Source: Streptomyces sp. Ru62 (GTDB lineage: Bacteria > Actinomycetota > Actinomycetes > Streptomycetales > Streptomycetaceae). Taken from it: a stretch of DNA of 45,673 nt. A model generated the notes under the pieces. That model saw nothing but the letters and a program-made list of their open reading frames with translations. It was not told where the DNA came from and did no database searches. The DNA lies in the NCBI RefSeq assembly GCF_002920615.1, contig NZ_PQSU01000052.1, positions 1 through 45,673 on the forward strand, written 5' to 3'. Both the position numbers and the translations under genes were made by a program. Positions 1 to 7,762 of the stretch are shown piece by piece. Position 1 is the first letter of the stretch. Every line of letters begins with the position of its first letter.

Positions 1-2
1 CC

Positions 3-2111
3 TTCACCAACAAGGCCGCGGGCGAGATGAAGGAGCGCGTCGAGCAGCTCGTCGGCCCGCGCGCGAACGCGATGTGGGTGATGACCTTCCACAGCGCGTG
101 TGTGCGCATCCTCCGGCGCGAGAGCAAGAAGCTCGGCTTCACCTCGTCGTTCTCGATCTACGACGCCGCCGACAGCAAGCGCCTGATGGCCCTGGTCTGC
201 CGCGATCTGGAGCTCGACCCCAAGCGCTTCCCGCCGAAGTCCTTCAGCGCGAAGATCAGCAACCTGAAGAACGAGCTGATCGACGAGGAGGACTTCGCCG
301 CCCAGGCCGCCGACGGCTTCGAGAAGACCCTGGCGCAGGCCTACGCCCTGTACCAGTCGCGGCTGCGCGAGGCGAACGCACTGGACTTCGACGACCTGAT
401 CATGACGACGGTCAACCTGCTGCGCGCCTTCCCGGACGTCGCCGAGCACTACCGCCGCCGCTTCCGGCACGTCCTGGTGGACGAGTACCAGGACACCAAC
501 CACGCCCAGTACGCGCTCGTGCGGGAACTCGTCGGCACCGGGGATCACGACGAGGACACCCCGCCCGGCGAGTACGACATCCCGCCCGCCGAACTCTGCG
601 TCGTGGGCGACGCGGACCAGTCGATCTACGCCTTCCGGGGTGCGACGATCCGCAACATCCTCCAGTTCGAGGAGGACTACCCGAACGCGACGACGATCCT
701 GCTGGAGCAGAACTACCGCTCCACGCAGACCATCCTGTCCGCCGCCAACGCGGTCATCGAGCGCAACGAGTCCCGCCGCCCGAAGAACCTGTGGACCAAC
801 GCCGGTCACGGCGCCCGGATCGTCGGATACGTCGCCGACACCGAGCACGACGAGGCCCAGTTCGTCGCCGAGGAGATAGACCGCCTGGTCGACGCGGGCC
901 ACGCGCGTGCGGGAGACGTCGCCGTCTTCTACCGCACCAACGCCCAGTCCCGTGTCTTCGAAGAGATCTTCATCCGCGTCGGCCTGCCCTACAAGGTCGT
1001 CGGCGGAGTCCGCTTCTACGAGCGCAAGGAGGTCCGGGACGTCCTCGCCTACCTGCGTGTCCTCGCCAACCCCGAGGACTCGGTGCCGCTGCGCCGCATC
1101 CTCAACGTGCCCAAGCGGGGCATCGGCGAGCGCGCGGAGGCGATGGTCGACGCCCTCGCCCAGCGCGAGAAGATCAGCTTCCCGCAGGCCCTGAAGCGCG
1201 TGGACGAGGCGTACGGCATGGCCGCGCGCTCCACCAACGCGGTCAAGCGGTTCAACACGCTGATGGAGGACCTGCGGACGATCGTCGAGTCCGGCGCCGG
1301 ACCGGCCACCGTGCTGGAGGCCGTCCTGGAACGCACCGGTTACCTGGCCGAGTTGCAGGCCTCCACCGACCCGCAGGACGAGACCCGGATCGAGAACCTT
1401 CAGGAACTCGCGGCCGTGGCCCTGGAGTTCGAACAGGAGCGGGGCGAGGGCGAGCAGGGGACCCTGGCCGACTTCCTGGAGCAGGTCGCCCTGGTCGCCG
1501 ACTCCGACCAGATCCCGGACGAGGAGGACGGCGACGGCGTCATCACACTGATGACCCTGCACACCGCCAAGGGCCTGGAGTTCCCGGTCGTGTTCCTGAC
1601 CGGCATGGAGGACGGCGTCTTCCCGCACATGCGCGCCCTCGGCGAGACCAAGGAGCTGGAGGAGGAGCGGCGCCTGGCGTACGTCGGCATCACGCGCGCG
1701 CGGGAGCGGCTGTACCTCACGCGGTCGGCGATGCGCAGCGCCTGGGGCCAGCCGTCGTACAACCCGCCCTCCCGCTTCCTGGAGGAGATCCCGCCCGCCC
1801 ATGTCGAGTGGAAGCGGACCGGGGCGGCGGCGCCCATGGCCTCCGGGCCGGCGTCCGGGATCGCCGCCTCGCTGTCGTCGACCCGTTCGCGCTCCTCGGC
1901 GTCGGGCGCGTCCGGGTTCGCCACGCGGCGCACGGCGGAGAAGCCGGTGGTCGCGCTGGCCGTCGGGGACCGGGTCACCCACGACCAGTTCGGGCTCGGC
2001 ACGGTCGTCGCCGTGAAGGGGACGGGCGCGAACGCGGAGGCGACGATCGACTTCGGGGACACCAAGCCGAAGCGGCTGCTGCTGCGGTACGCGCCGGTGG
2101 AGAAGCTGTAG
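3..2111 (+). CDS. pcrA: ATP-dependent DNA helicase PcrA/UvrD (5' partial)
   Basis: Superfamily 1 helicase that unwinds DNA 3' to 5' in repair and rolling-circle replication. The window enters the gene inside motif Ia (FTNKAAGEM), so the Walker A motif and roughly the first hundred residues are missing on the left. Visible in order are DEYQDTN (Walker B/motif II), VVGDADQSIYAFRGA (motif III), NYRS (motif IV), TLHTAKGLEFPVVF (motif V) and YVGITRARERL (motif VI). A small C-terminal domain follows (GDRVTHDQFGLGTVVAV to the end), matching the tudor-like module typical of PcrA. A Ser/Ala-rich linker joins the core to this domain. The gene ends at TAG, followed at once by a strong hairpin shared with the convergent peptidase gene. 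Identification is firm; only the 5' end is unseen. Confidence 0.96.
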   Translation, partial: FTNKAAGEMKERVEQLVGPRANAMWVMTFHSACVRILRRESKKLGFTSSFSIYDAADSKRLMALVCRDLELDPKRFPPKSFSAKISNLKNELIDEEDFAAQAADGFEKTLAQAYALYQSRLREANALDFDDLIMTTVNLLRAFPDVAEHYRRRFRHVLVDEYQDTNHAQYALVRELVGTGDHDEDTPPGEYDIPPAELCVVGDADQSIYAFRGATIRNILQFEEDYPNATTILLEQNYRSTQTILSAANAVIERNESRRPKNLWTNAGHGARIVGYVADTEHDEAQFVAEEIDRLVDAGHARAGDVAVFYRTNAQSRVFEEIFIRVGLPYKVVGGVRFYERKEVRDVLAYLRVLANPEDSVPLRRILNVPKRGIGERAEAMVDALAQREKISFPQALKRVDEAYGMAARSTNAVKRFNTLMEDLRTIVESGAGPATVLEAVLERTGYLAELQASTDPQDETRIENLQELAAVALEFEQERGEGEQGTLADFLEQVALVADSDQIPDEEDGDGVITLMTLHTAKGLEFPVVFLTGMEDGVFPHMRALGETKELEEERRLAYVGITRARERLYLTRSAMRSAWGQPSYNPPSRFLEEIPPAHVEWKRTGAAAPMASGPASGIAASLSSTRSRSSASGASGFATRRTAEKPVVALAVGDRVTHDQFGLGTVVAVKGTGANAEATIDFGDTKPKRLLLRYAPVEKL

Positions 2112-2121
2112 CGGACCGAAA

Positions 2122-2145
2122 GGGCCCCGCTGACGTGCGGGGCCC
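2122..2145. terminator. bidirectional hairpin terminator between pcrA and the M23 peptidase gene
   Basis: A perfect 9-bp inverted repeat (GGGCCCCGC / GCGGGGCCC) encloses a 6-nt loop, TGACGT. It lies 11 nt after the pcrA stop and 7 nt from the stop of the convergent peptidase gene, so it can serve both. There is no U-tract, as is usual in Streptomyces. Confidence 0.75.
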
Positions 2146-2151
2146 CGGGGT

Positions 2152-3684
2152 CTACGTGGGATTCAGCCCGTGGCTCCGCAGCCACGGCAGCGGGTCTATG
2201 GCCGCCCCGCCCGCCGGCCGTACCTCGAAATGCAGGTGCGGGCCCGTGGAGTTGCCGGAGTTCCCGGAGTGGCCGATCGGCTGGCCGGCCTTGACGGTCG
2301 TACCGGAGGCGACGCTGTAGCTGGAGAGGTGGCAGTACCAGGTCTCCGTGCCGTCCTTCGCCGTCACGATCATCATGTTGCCGTAGGCGCTGTTCCACTT
2401 GGTGGTGACGGTGCCGTCGGTGGCGGCCATCACCGTGGTGCCGTAGGAGACGGGGAAGTCGATGCCGGTGTGCACCGACATCCAGTTGATGCCCGCCTGA
2501 CCGAAGTAGGCGCTGAGTCCGTGCTGCGCGACCGGCAGCGCGAACTTGGGCCGCAGCCGCTCCTTCAGCGCGGCCTCCGCTGCCGCCTTCTTCTTCTCCA
2601 GCTCCTGCTGCGCCTTGAGGTCGATCCGCTCCTGGGTACGGCTCGCCCGGTCGGCGAAGTCGTCGGCGCCCGCGGAGAGCGTCTTGAGCTGGCTGTCCAG
2701 TTTGCTGTTGGCGACGGACGGCTTGACCGGCTGCGCGTCCGAGGCGGTCGTGGCGGTGTCCTTGGAGTCGTCGGTCAGCGCGCCGACCGAGGCGGCGGCG
2801 ATCCCGGCCACCCCCATCACACAGGCCGACGGCACGGCGACGGTCAGCAGCGCGGAGCGCTTGGCGGGCGGGCGGCGCCGGGAGCGCGCCCCGCCGCGCG
2901 AGGCCGCGCGGGTCGTCGGCGCCGGGGCGACCTCCTCCTGGTCGTCCAGCAGGCCGGTCACGGCGGGCAGTTCGCCGGTGGAGTCCGACTGGCCCTCGGC
3001 GGCGGGCTGTTCACCGAAGGCGGTGTCCTCGTACGGCATCTGCTCGAAGGCCGCGGCCGCCTGCGGATCCCCCGCCTGCTCGAACGCGGACTGCGGGTCG
3101 CCGACCGCCTCGAAGGTCGCGGTGGCCTGCTGATCGAACGGTTCGCCACCCGGCTCCGACTGCGCCGGCACGCTCTGTCCCGCGGAGTTCCACTGCGTGG
3201 CGTCGTACGCGCCCGTGTCGAAGGTCTGGGTGCCCCACTCCCACTGCTGGGTGGGATCGGCGCCGCCGGACGAGTCGGGCTGCGACCAGGCGGTGGCGTC
3301 CCACTGGCCGCTGACGTCGTTGCCGGTGGCCTGCGCGGGGACGGCCCAGGCGGTGCTGTCGTAGACGCCGGAGTCGTAGGTGGCGTACTGCTGTGCCGCG
3401 TACGGGTCGTAGGCCGGGGTCTGGGCGGTGCCGGTCTGCCAGTGCGTGGTGTCGTACGCGCCAGTGGTCTGCTCGCTGCCCGGAAGGCTGCCGAAGAGCG
3501 GGTCGGTGTGGAAGGCCGTGGTGCTTCCGGAGCCACCGGCAAAACCGGTGGCGTCGTAACCGCCGTACGTGGTGAGGTCGTCGTAGGGGGCTTCCTGTGC
3601 CCCGTACGGCACGTAGTGCGCGGTGGAGGCGTCGGAAGCCGGGGCCGGGGTGGTCATGGTCCCCGACGGGTGACGGTCGTTCAC
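2152..3684 (-). CDS. membrane-anchored M23 family (LytM-type) metallopeptidase
   Basis: Predicted peptidoglycan endopeptidase acting outside the membrane. The 510-residue protein starts with about 290 residues of low-complexity Tyr/Gln/Thr/Asp-rich sequence (repeating YDxxxW and YDPY-like units). A basic stretch and one hydrophobic segment (around residues 285-310, LLTVAVPSACVMGVAGIAAA) follow, then a charged helical region likely to form a coiled coil (SLDSQLKTL to KERLRPKF). The C-terminal M23 domain contains the zinc ligands HTGIDF (about residue 404) and HLHFE (about residue 481). I chose the GTG at 3684, preceded by an AAAGAGAAG purine stretch; a start 38 codons upstream would precede the promoter-like site. 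The long cytosolic low-complexity tail is unusual for the family, but I have seen similar tails in Streptomyces M23 proteins. It is convergent with pcrA. Confidence 0.9.
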   Translation of the reverse strand: MNDRHPSGTMTTPAPASDASTAHYVPYGAQEAPYDDLTTYGGYDATGFAGGSGSTTAFHTDPLFGSLPGSEQTTGAYDTTHWQTGTAQTPAYDPYAAQQYATYDSGVYDSTAWAVPAQATGNDVSGQWDATAWSQPDSSGGADPTQQWEWGTQTFDTGAYDATQWNSAGQSVPAQSEPGGEPFDQQATATFEAVGDPQSAFEQAGDPQAAAAFEQMPYEDTAFGEQPAAEGQSDSTGELPAVTGLLDDQEEVAPAPTTRAASRGGARSRRRPPAKRSALLTVAVPSACVMGVAGIAAASVGALTDDSKDTATTASDAQPVKPSVANSKLDSQLKTLSAGADDFADRASRTQERIDLKAQQELEKKKAAAEAALKERLRPKFALPVAQHGLSAYFGQAGINWMSVHTGIDFPVSYGTTVMAATDGTVTTKWNSAYGNMMIVTAKDGTETWYCHLSSYSVASGTTVKAGQPIGHSGNSGNSTGPHLHFEVRPAGGAAIDPLPWLRSHGLNPT

Positions 3685-3732
3685 CAACTTCTCTTTCGCC
3701 TCGACAACAGGGGCTGCCAGAGCAGTGCGGCG

Positions 3733-3762
3733 ACTGTACCCGGCGGTACCTGGGCGCGACAA
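3733..3762 (-). promoter_or_regulatory. putative promoter of the M23 peptidase gene
   Basis: On the minus strand TTGTCG (-35, 3757-3762) and TACAGT (-10, 3733-3738) are separated by 18 bp. They lie about 50 bp upstream of the chosen GTG start. The hexamers fit a primary-sigma promoter, but no other evidence supports this. Confidence 0.4.
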
Positions 3763-3924
3763 TCTTCGGCCTGTTTCGCGTGGGCCGGAAACGGGCATTC
3801 GGCCGTGTTTCGGGGCTCCAGGACCTGACCTTGGCCTTGCGTTCGAAGAATGTTCGATGTCGAGCGGCGAGGTGCGGGCTGTGCGTCGGTGATGCGTCGG
3901 CTGTGCGCGAGCGGTGCGTCTGTG

Positions 3925-3941
3925 AGCGCGGGCTCCGCGCT
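3925..3941 (-). terminator. hairpin after the lipase-like gene
   Basis: A 7-bp stem (AGCGCGG / CCGCGCT) with a 3-nt loop lies 18 nt past the stop codon of the minus-strand hydrolase gene. It is short, so the call is tentative. Confidence 0.4.
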
Positions 3942-3958
3942 CCGGTCGCGGCCGGGCC

Positions 3959-4813
3959 TCAGGCCACCGTCAGGCCGCCGGCGGCCCGGTCCTCGGAGTG
4001 CGGGACGTCCAGGGCCTCGCGTATCCCGGCCGCTACGGCGGGATGCACGGGCAGGGCGAGATGGCCGATGCCGGTCACCCGGACGTTCTGCGCGTCCAGG
4101 TCCGGGTGCTCCAGGCGGGCCGACTCCAGGGGGTCCATCAGCGAGTCCAGGTCGCTCCAGAAGCTCACGAAGCGGGTCCGGCAGCCGGGGGCGGGCCGGG
4201 CCAGTTCCTCGATGACCGCGGAGCCGGGCCGCATCTGCCGCACGATCGGGTGCGCGTCCGCCAGCGGCGCCACCCGGGTCCCCGAGTGCGGGGTGCCGAG
4301 GGTGACCAGCGTGCGTACCCGCAGGTCACCGCCCAGGCACTGGGTGTAATAGCGCGCTATCAGGCCCCCGAGGCTGTGCCCGACGATGTCGACCCGGGCA
4401 CTGCCGGTGCGCTCGCAGATCTCCTCGATGTGCCGGCCGAGCAACTCGGCCGCGATGCGAATGTCGCAGGTCAGCGGCGAGTAGTTGAGTGACTCCACCC
4501 GGTGCCTGCCGTGCTGGGCGAGGGTGCGGCGGAGCAGGACGAACACCGATCGGTTGTCGATGAAGCCGTGCAGCAGGACGACCGGTGGCGCGGGGCGGAC
4601 CGGCAGCCGGGCGGCGCCGTCCGGGGCGGGCAGGACGCCGGAGCGCCGCTCCTGGATCAGACCGGTCGGATACAGCAGGAGGTGGCCCGCCAGGATCGCC
4701 GCCTCCAGGGCCGTCGCCCGCAGCAGCGTCATGGACAGTCCGGCCAGTCTGCCGGGCCACAGACGGCGGCAGAGCGGGAGGAAGAAGAGCGGCAAAACCC
4801 CGGTGACCTTCAT
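3959..4813 (-). CDS. alpha/beta hydrolase, triacylglycerol lipase-like
   Basis: Predicted serine esterase or lipase of 284 residues. The N-terminus has hydrophobic stretches (residues 1-20 and about 35-55) that look like a membrane anchor rather than a clean signal peptide. The core begins with the oxyanion-hole motif VVLLHGF. The nucleophile elbow follows as VDIVGHSLGGL (GxSxG), then VTLGTPHSGT, typical of the lipase class 2/EstA-like group. The acid and histidine are probably in DSLMDP and GIGHLAL. The ATG at 4813 was preferred because AGGAGGT lies 4 nt upstream. It is divergent from icmB with about 220 bp between. The substrate is unknown. Confidence 0.85.
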   Translation of the reverse strand: MKVTGVLPLFFLPLCRRLWPGRLAGLSMTLLRATALEAAILAGHLLLYPTGLIQERRSGVLPAPDGAARLPVRPAPPVVLLHGFIDNRSVFVLLRRTLAQHGRHRVESLNYSPLTCDIRIAAELLGRHIEEICERTGSARVDIVGHSLGGLIARYYTQCLGGDLRVRTLVTLGTPHSGTRVAPLADAHPIVRQMRPGSAVIEELARPAPGCRTRFVSFWSDLDSLMDPLESARLEHPDLDAQNVRVTGIGHLALPVHPAVAAGIREALDVPHSEDRAAGGLTVA

Positions 4814-4993
4814 GGGCACCTCCTGTCGGCACGCCGGGGGACGGCTCGACCTCCGTGTGCCCTCATGTCCCACCATGTGATTTCCCCCTCGGAGCGCACC
4901 GTAAAACTGCCGCTTGCGGGATGCTGGAGATAACGTTCGTTCACTTCGCGACGGTGGCGGAACGCGCCAAAAGTGCGGTACTTGTCGATACGG

Positions 4994-5013
4994 ACGGAAG
5001 CGATCGCTTCCGT
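4994..5013. promoter_or_regulatory. perfect 20-bp palindrome upstream of icmB
   Basis: The sequence ACGGAAGCGATCGCTTCCGT is its own reverse complement over 20 bp with no loop, centred 31 bp before the icmB ATG and just upstream of its ribosome binding site. The symmetry suggests a binding site for a dimeric repressor. It could alternatively be a weak hairpin in the leader RNA. The cognate regulator is not identifiable from the window. Confidence 0.5.
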
Positions 5014-5034
5014 GGTCGCTTGATGGAGGCAGTG

Positions 5035-5457
5035 ATGGGTGTGGCAGCCGGTCCGATCCGCGTGGTGGTCGCCAAGCCGGGGCTCGACGGCCACGATCGT
5101 GGGGCCAAGGTGATCGCGCGGGCCCTGCGCGACGCCGGTATGGAGGTCATCTACACCGGGCTCCACCAGACGCCGGAACAGATCGTCGACACCGCCATCC
5201 AGGAGGACGCCGACGCGATCGGCCTGTCCATCCTCTCCGGCGCCCACAACACGCTGTTCGCCGCGGTCATCGACCTGCTCCGGGAGCGGGAGGCCGAGGA
5301 CATCCTCGTCTTCGGCGGCGGCATCATCCCGGACGAGGACATCCCGCCGCTGAAGGAGAAGGGTGTGGCGGAGATCTTCACCCCGGGGGCGACGACCGCG
5401 TCGATCGTGGAGTGGGTCCGCGAGAACGTCCGCCAGCCGGCGGCATCGGGGGGCTGA
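5035..5457 (+). CDS. icmB: isobutyryl-CoA mutase small (cobalamin-binding) subunit
   Basis: Small subunit of the adenosylcobalamin-dependent mutase that interconverts isobutyryl-CoA and n-butyryl-CoA; it pairs with a separate large subunit not in this window. The 140-residue protein consists only of the B12-binding Rossmann-like domain. The base-off/His-on motif is DGHDRG (DxHxxG), followed by LSILSG and VFGGGIIP, which contact the nucleotide tail of the cofactor. Length and sequence agree with Streptomyces IcmB as I remember it. The ATG at 5035 has GGAGG 4 nt upstream; an in-frame ATG at 5023 is an alternative. A closely related methylmalonyl-CoA mutase-type B12 subunit is the other possibility, but those are usually fused to a catalytic domain. 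Confidence 0.85.
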   Translation: MGVAAGPIRVVVAKPGLDGHDRGAKVIARALRDAGMEVIYTGLHQTPEQIVDTAIQEDADAIGLSILSGAHNTLFAAVIDLLREREAEDILVFGGGIIPDEDIPPLKEKGVAEIFTPGATTASIVEWVRENVRQPAASGG

Positions 5458-5789
5458 GCGGCTGCCTCCGGCGGCTGCGTGGCGGCTTCCGGCGGTGGGG
5501 GACCGCTTCCGCCCGATAGGCGGCTGGCCTGGGCCGTTGCGCGCCTGTCCTCGTCCGGTCCGTCACGCGACTGCCCTTCGCCGAGCCATTGCGCGACTGC
5601 CCCTCGTCGAGCGGTCAAGCGGCTGCTGCCGGCGGTTCCGTTCCGCGATCGCTGTCGGCGGTTCCGCGGCTGCTCATGCCCGGTAGGCGGCGGCTGGCCT
5701 CGGCTGTTCCGCGGCTGCCCTCGGACGTTACGTGGTGCCCCCGGCCCTTCCGCGCCTGCCCCCGGGCGGCCGGGTGGCTCCTTTGCGGG
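5458..5789. other. non-coding gap with degenerate GC-rich repeats
   Basis: These 332 bp separate the convergent icmB and DUF5691 genes. I see no gene. The stretch is made of loosely repeated units such as GCGCGACTGCCC, TTCCGCGGCTGC and GGCGGTTCCG, roughly 25-35 bp apart. No clear single terminator hairpin stands out. Confidence 0.5.
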
Positions 5790-7700
5790 TTACGCGGCTG
5801 CCTCCCGTGGCCGTGCGGGAGGTTCCGGCGGCTGCGCGGGTGGGCTCGGCGGTGGTGTGGCCGGGGCGGGCGGGGTCAGTTCCCGGGTCATCGCCGCCCG
5901 CAGCCGCAGGGTGGTGCCCAGCCGCTGGAACGCCTCCGCCCAGTAGCCGCCGGCCCCGGGCGCGGCGTCCTCCCGCTCGTCGGGCACCGCCAGCAGCGCC
6001 TCCAGCCGGACGGCCTCCGCCGGGTCCAGGCAGCGCTCCGCCAGTCCCATCACCCCGCTGAAGCTCCATGGGTAACTGCCCGCGTCCCGAGCGATGTTCA
6101 GGGCGTCCACGACCGCCCGGCCCAGCGGGGGAGCCCAGGGGACGGCGCACACCCCGAGCAACTGGAACGCCTCCGACAGGCCGTGCGTGGCGATGAATCC
6201 GGCGACCCACGCGGCCCGTTCCGCCGGATCCAGCGCGGCCAGCAGCTTCGCCCGCTCCGCCAGGGAGACCGCGCCCGGGCCGCCGGCCTCCGGTGCCGAC
6301 GGCGAGCCGAGCAGCGCCCGCGACCAGGCGGCGTCCTGTTGGCGTACCGCCGCCCGGCACCAGGCCGCGTGCAACTCACCCTGCCAGCCGTCCGCCACCG
6401 GCAGCGCCACGATCTCCTGGGGCGTGCGCCCGCCGAGCCGCTGCGACCAGGTGCCGAGCGGGGCGGCCTCCACCAACTGGCCCAGCCACCACGACCGTTC
6501 TCCCCGTCCCGCGGGCGGTGCCGCCACCACCCCGTCCCGCTCCATGGCCGCGTCGCATTCGAGCGGCGCCTCCACCGCGATCGCCGGCGCGCTCCCCGTA
6601 CGGTCCAGGGCCACACACGCCGAGGCCCGTACGGCCATCCGTGCGGCGAGCGCCGAGCCCGGCAGCGCCGACAGCAGTTCCGCCGCAGTCGCCCGGACAT
6701 TGCGGCTGCGGTCGCCCAACGCCTGCTCAAGGAAGGGTTCGTCCGCGTCCGACAGACCCGTGCGCAGGGAGTCGAGGAACATCAGCCGGTCCTCCGCCCG
6801 CTCCGTCGCCCACGTCGACGCCATCAACTCACGGCCCAGTTCGGGCGTACGGGCACGCAGGGCCCCCAGCAGCGCCGCCCGCTCGGCGAACAGCCCCTCC
6901 GCCCACAACCGGCGCACCGCATCGGCGTCCTCCGGATCGGGCAGCGCCGCGCCGCCGCCCGGGGCCGCGCGCAGGGCGAACCGCCAGTCCGGGTTCAGCC
7001 GGGCCAGCCACAGCGCGCGCGGGCCGGCGAAGGCCAACGCCGCCGGACGCAGGTCCGTGCGGCCCCGGGCCGCGTCCAGCAGTGCGGGCAGCAGCTGCGG
7101 GGGCGCCGCGTAGCCGTGCGCGTTGGCCGCCGCGAGCCACTGGGGGAGCAACTCCATGAGGTCCGGGGAGCTGCCCCGCCGGCCGCCGGCCGCGCCGCCG
7201 GACCGGTCGGCCAGCAGGGTGGTGAGTCTGCGGGCCGCCGGTGCGGGCAGGGCGGGGCGTGGATCGGCGGGTGCCGGAGCGAGGCGCCGCGCCGCCCGCG
7301 CGGGCCGCAGCCCGGCCCGCCGCCGTACGGTCGCCACGGCCGCCGCGTCGAGCAGTGCCACCGGGGCCGGGCGACCCGGCACGACGTGCGCCGGGGCGCG
7401 CCGGTCGGTACCGAGGAGCGCGGTGGTGACCAGGTCCTCCCAGGAGGGCGCCGGGGCCGGCTGGGAGGGCGCCGGGGCCTGCGGGCGGTTTCCGGAGGAG
7501 CGGACCGAGTCGTCCGCGGTGCTCGCCGGCTTCTCCCAGGAGGGCGCCGAGGCCGGCTGAGAGGGCGCCGGGGCCTGCGGGCGGTTTCCGGAGGAGCCGA
7601 CCGAGTCGTCCGCGGTGTTCGCCGGCTTCTCCCAGGAGCGCCCCGGACGGCCCGCGTCCCCGTCGGCCCGTGTCCCGTCGCTCGGCCGTGCCCCGTTCAT
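5790..7700 (-). CDS. DUF5691-type protein of the AAA+/VWA/SWIM locus
   Basis: Large soluble protein of 636 residues with no catalytic motif I can identify. After a low-complexity N-terminus (residues 1-85, including two 32-residue repeats beginning SWEKPA) the body is Ala/Leu/Arg-rich and looks all-helical, like a repeat scaffold. It carries Trp-rich patches such as SWWLGQLVEAAPLGTW. I assign it to DUF5691 from its position immediately after the SWIM gene and from general resemblance, not from a search. It starts 62 bp after the SWIM stop, so both genes probably share one transcript from the damage-type promoter at 9126-9148. The start is the ATG at 7700; a GTG directly before it (7703) is equally possible. 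Likely partner of the SWIM, MoxR, DUF5682 and VWA proteins. Confidence 0.7.
   Translation of the reverse strand: MNGARPSDGTRADGDAGRPGRSWEKPANTADDSVGSSGNRPQAPAPSQPASAPSWEKPASTADDSVRSSGNRPQAPAPSQPAPAPSWEDLVTTALLGTDRRAPAHVVPGRPAPVALLDAAAVATVRRRAGLRPARAARRLAPAPADPRPALPAPAARRLTTLLADRSGGAAGGRRGSSPDLMELLPQWLAAANAHGYAAPPQLLPALLDAARGRTDLRPAALAFAGPRALWLARLNPDWRFALRAAPGGGAALPDPEDADAVRRLWAEGLFAERAALLGALRARTPELGRELMASTWATERAEDRLMFLDSLRTGLSDADEPFLEQALGDRSRNVRATAAELLSALPGSALAARMAVRASACVALDRTGSAPAIAVEAPLECDAAMERDGVVAAPPAGRGERSWWLGQLVEAAPLGTWSQRLGGRTPQEIVALPVADGWQGELHAAWCRAAVRQQDAAWSRALLGSPSAPEAGGPGAVSLAERAKLLAALDPAERAAWVAGFIATHGLSEAFQLLGVCAVPWAPPLGRAVVDALNIARDAGSYPWSFSGVMGLAERCLDPAEAVRLEALLAVPDEREDAAPGAGGYWAEAFQRLGTTLRLRAAMTRELTPPAPATPPPSPPAQPPEPPARPREAAA
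7446..7637 (-). repeat. two tandem 96-bp repeats in the 5' part of the DUF5691 gene
   Basis: Two nearly identical 96-bp units (7542-7637 and 7446-7541) encode 32-residue repeats that begin SWEKPA and end in a Pro/Ala run. A third, shorter echo (SWED) starts the conserved body. The in-frame period means copy number can change without breaking the gene. Confidence 0.85.
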
Positions 7701-7762
7701 CACGTTCCCTTCCCCTCCTTCTGTCCTTCTGCCTTCTTGCCTTCCGCGTTCGCCCGCCGGGT

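Noticed and set aside
74..2320. Long plus-strand frame overlapping pcrA in another frame
   Set aside because: Arg/Pro/Gly-rich shadow of the helicase gene, whose motifs II to VI are all in the other frame.
3685..3958. ydaO-type c-di-AMP riboswitch upstream of the M23 peptidase gene
   Set aside because: Such switches often precede Streptomyces cell-wall hydrolase genes, but the leader is short and I could not find the expected conserved stems.
5458..5789. Possible small gene after icmB
   Set aside because: Frames here give only Arg/Pro/Cys-rich repeat-like translations with no ribosome binding site.
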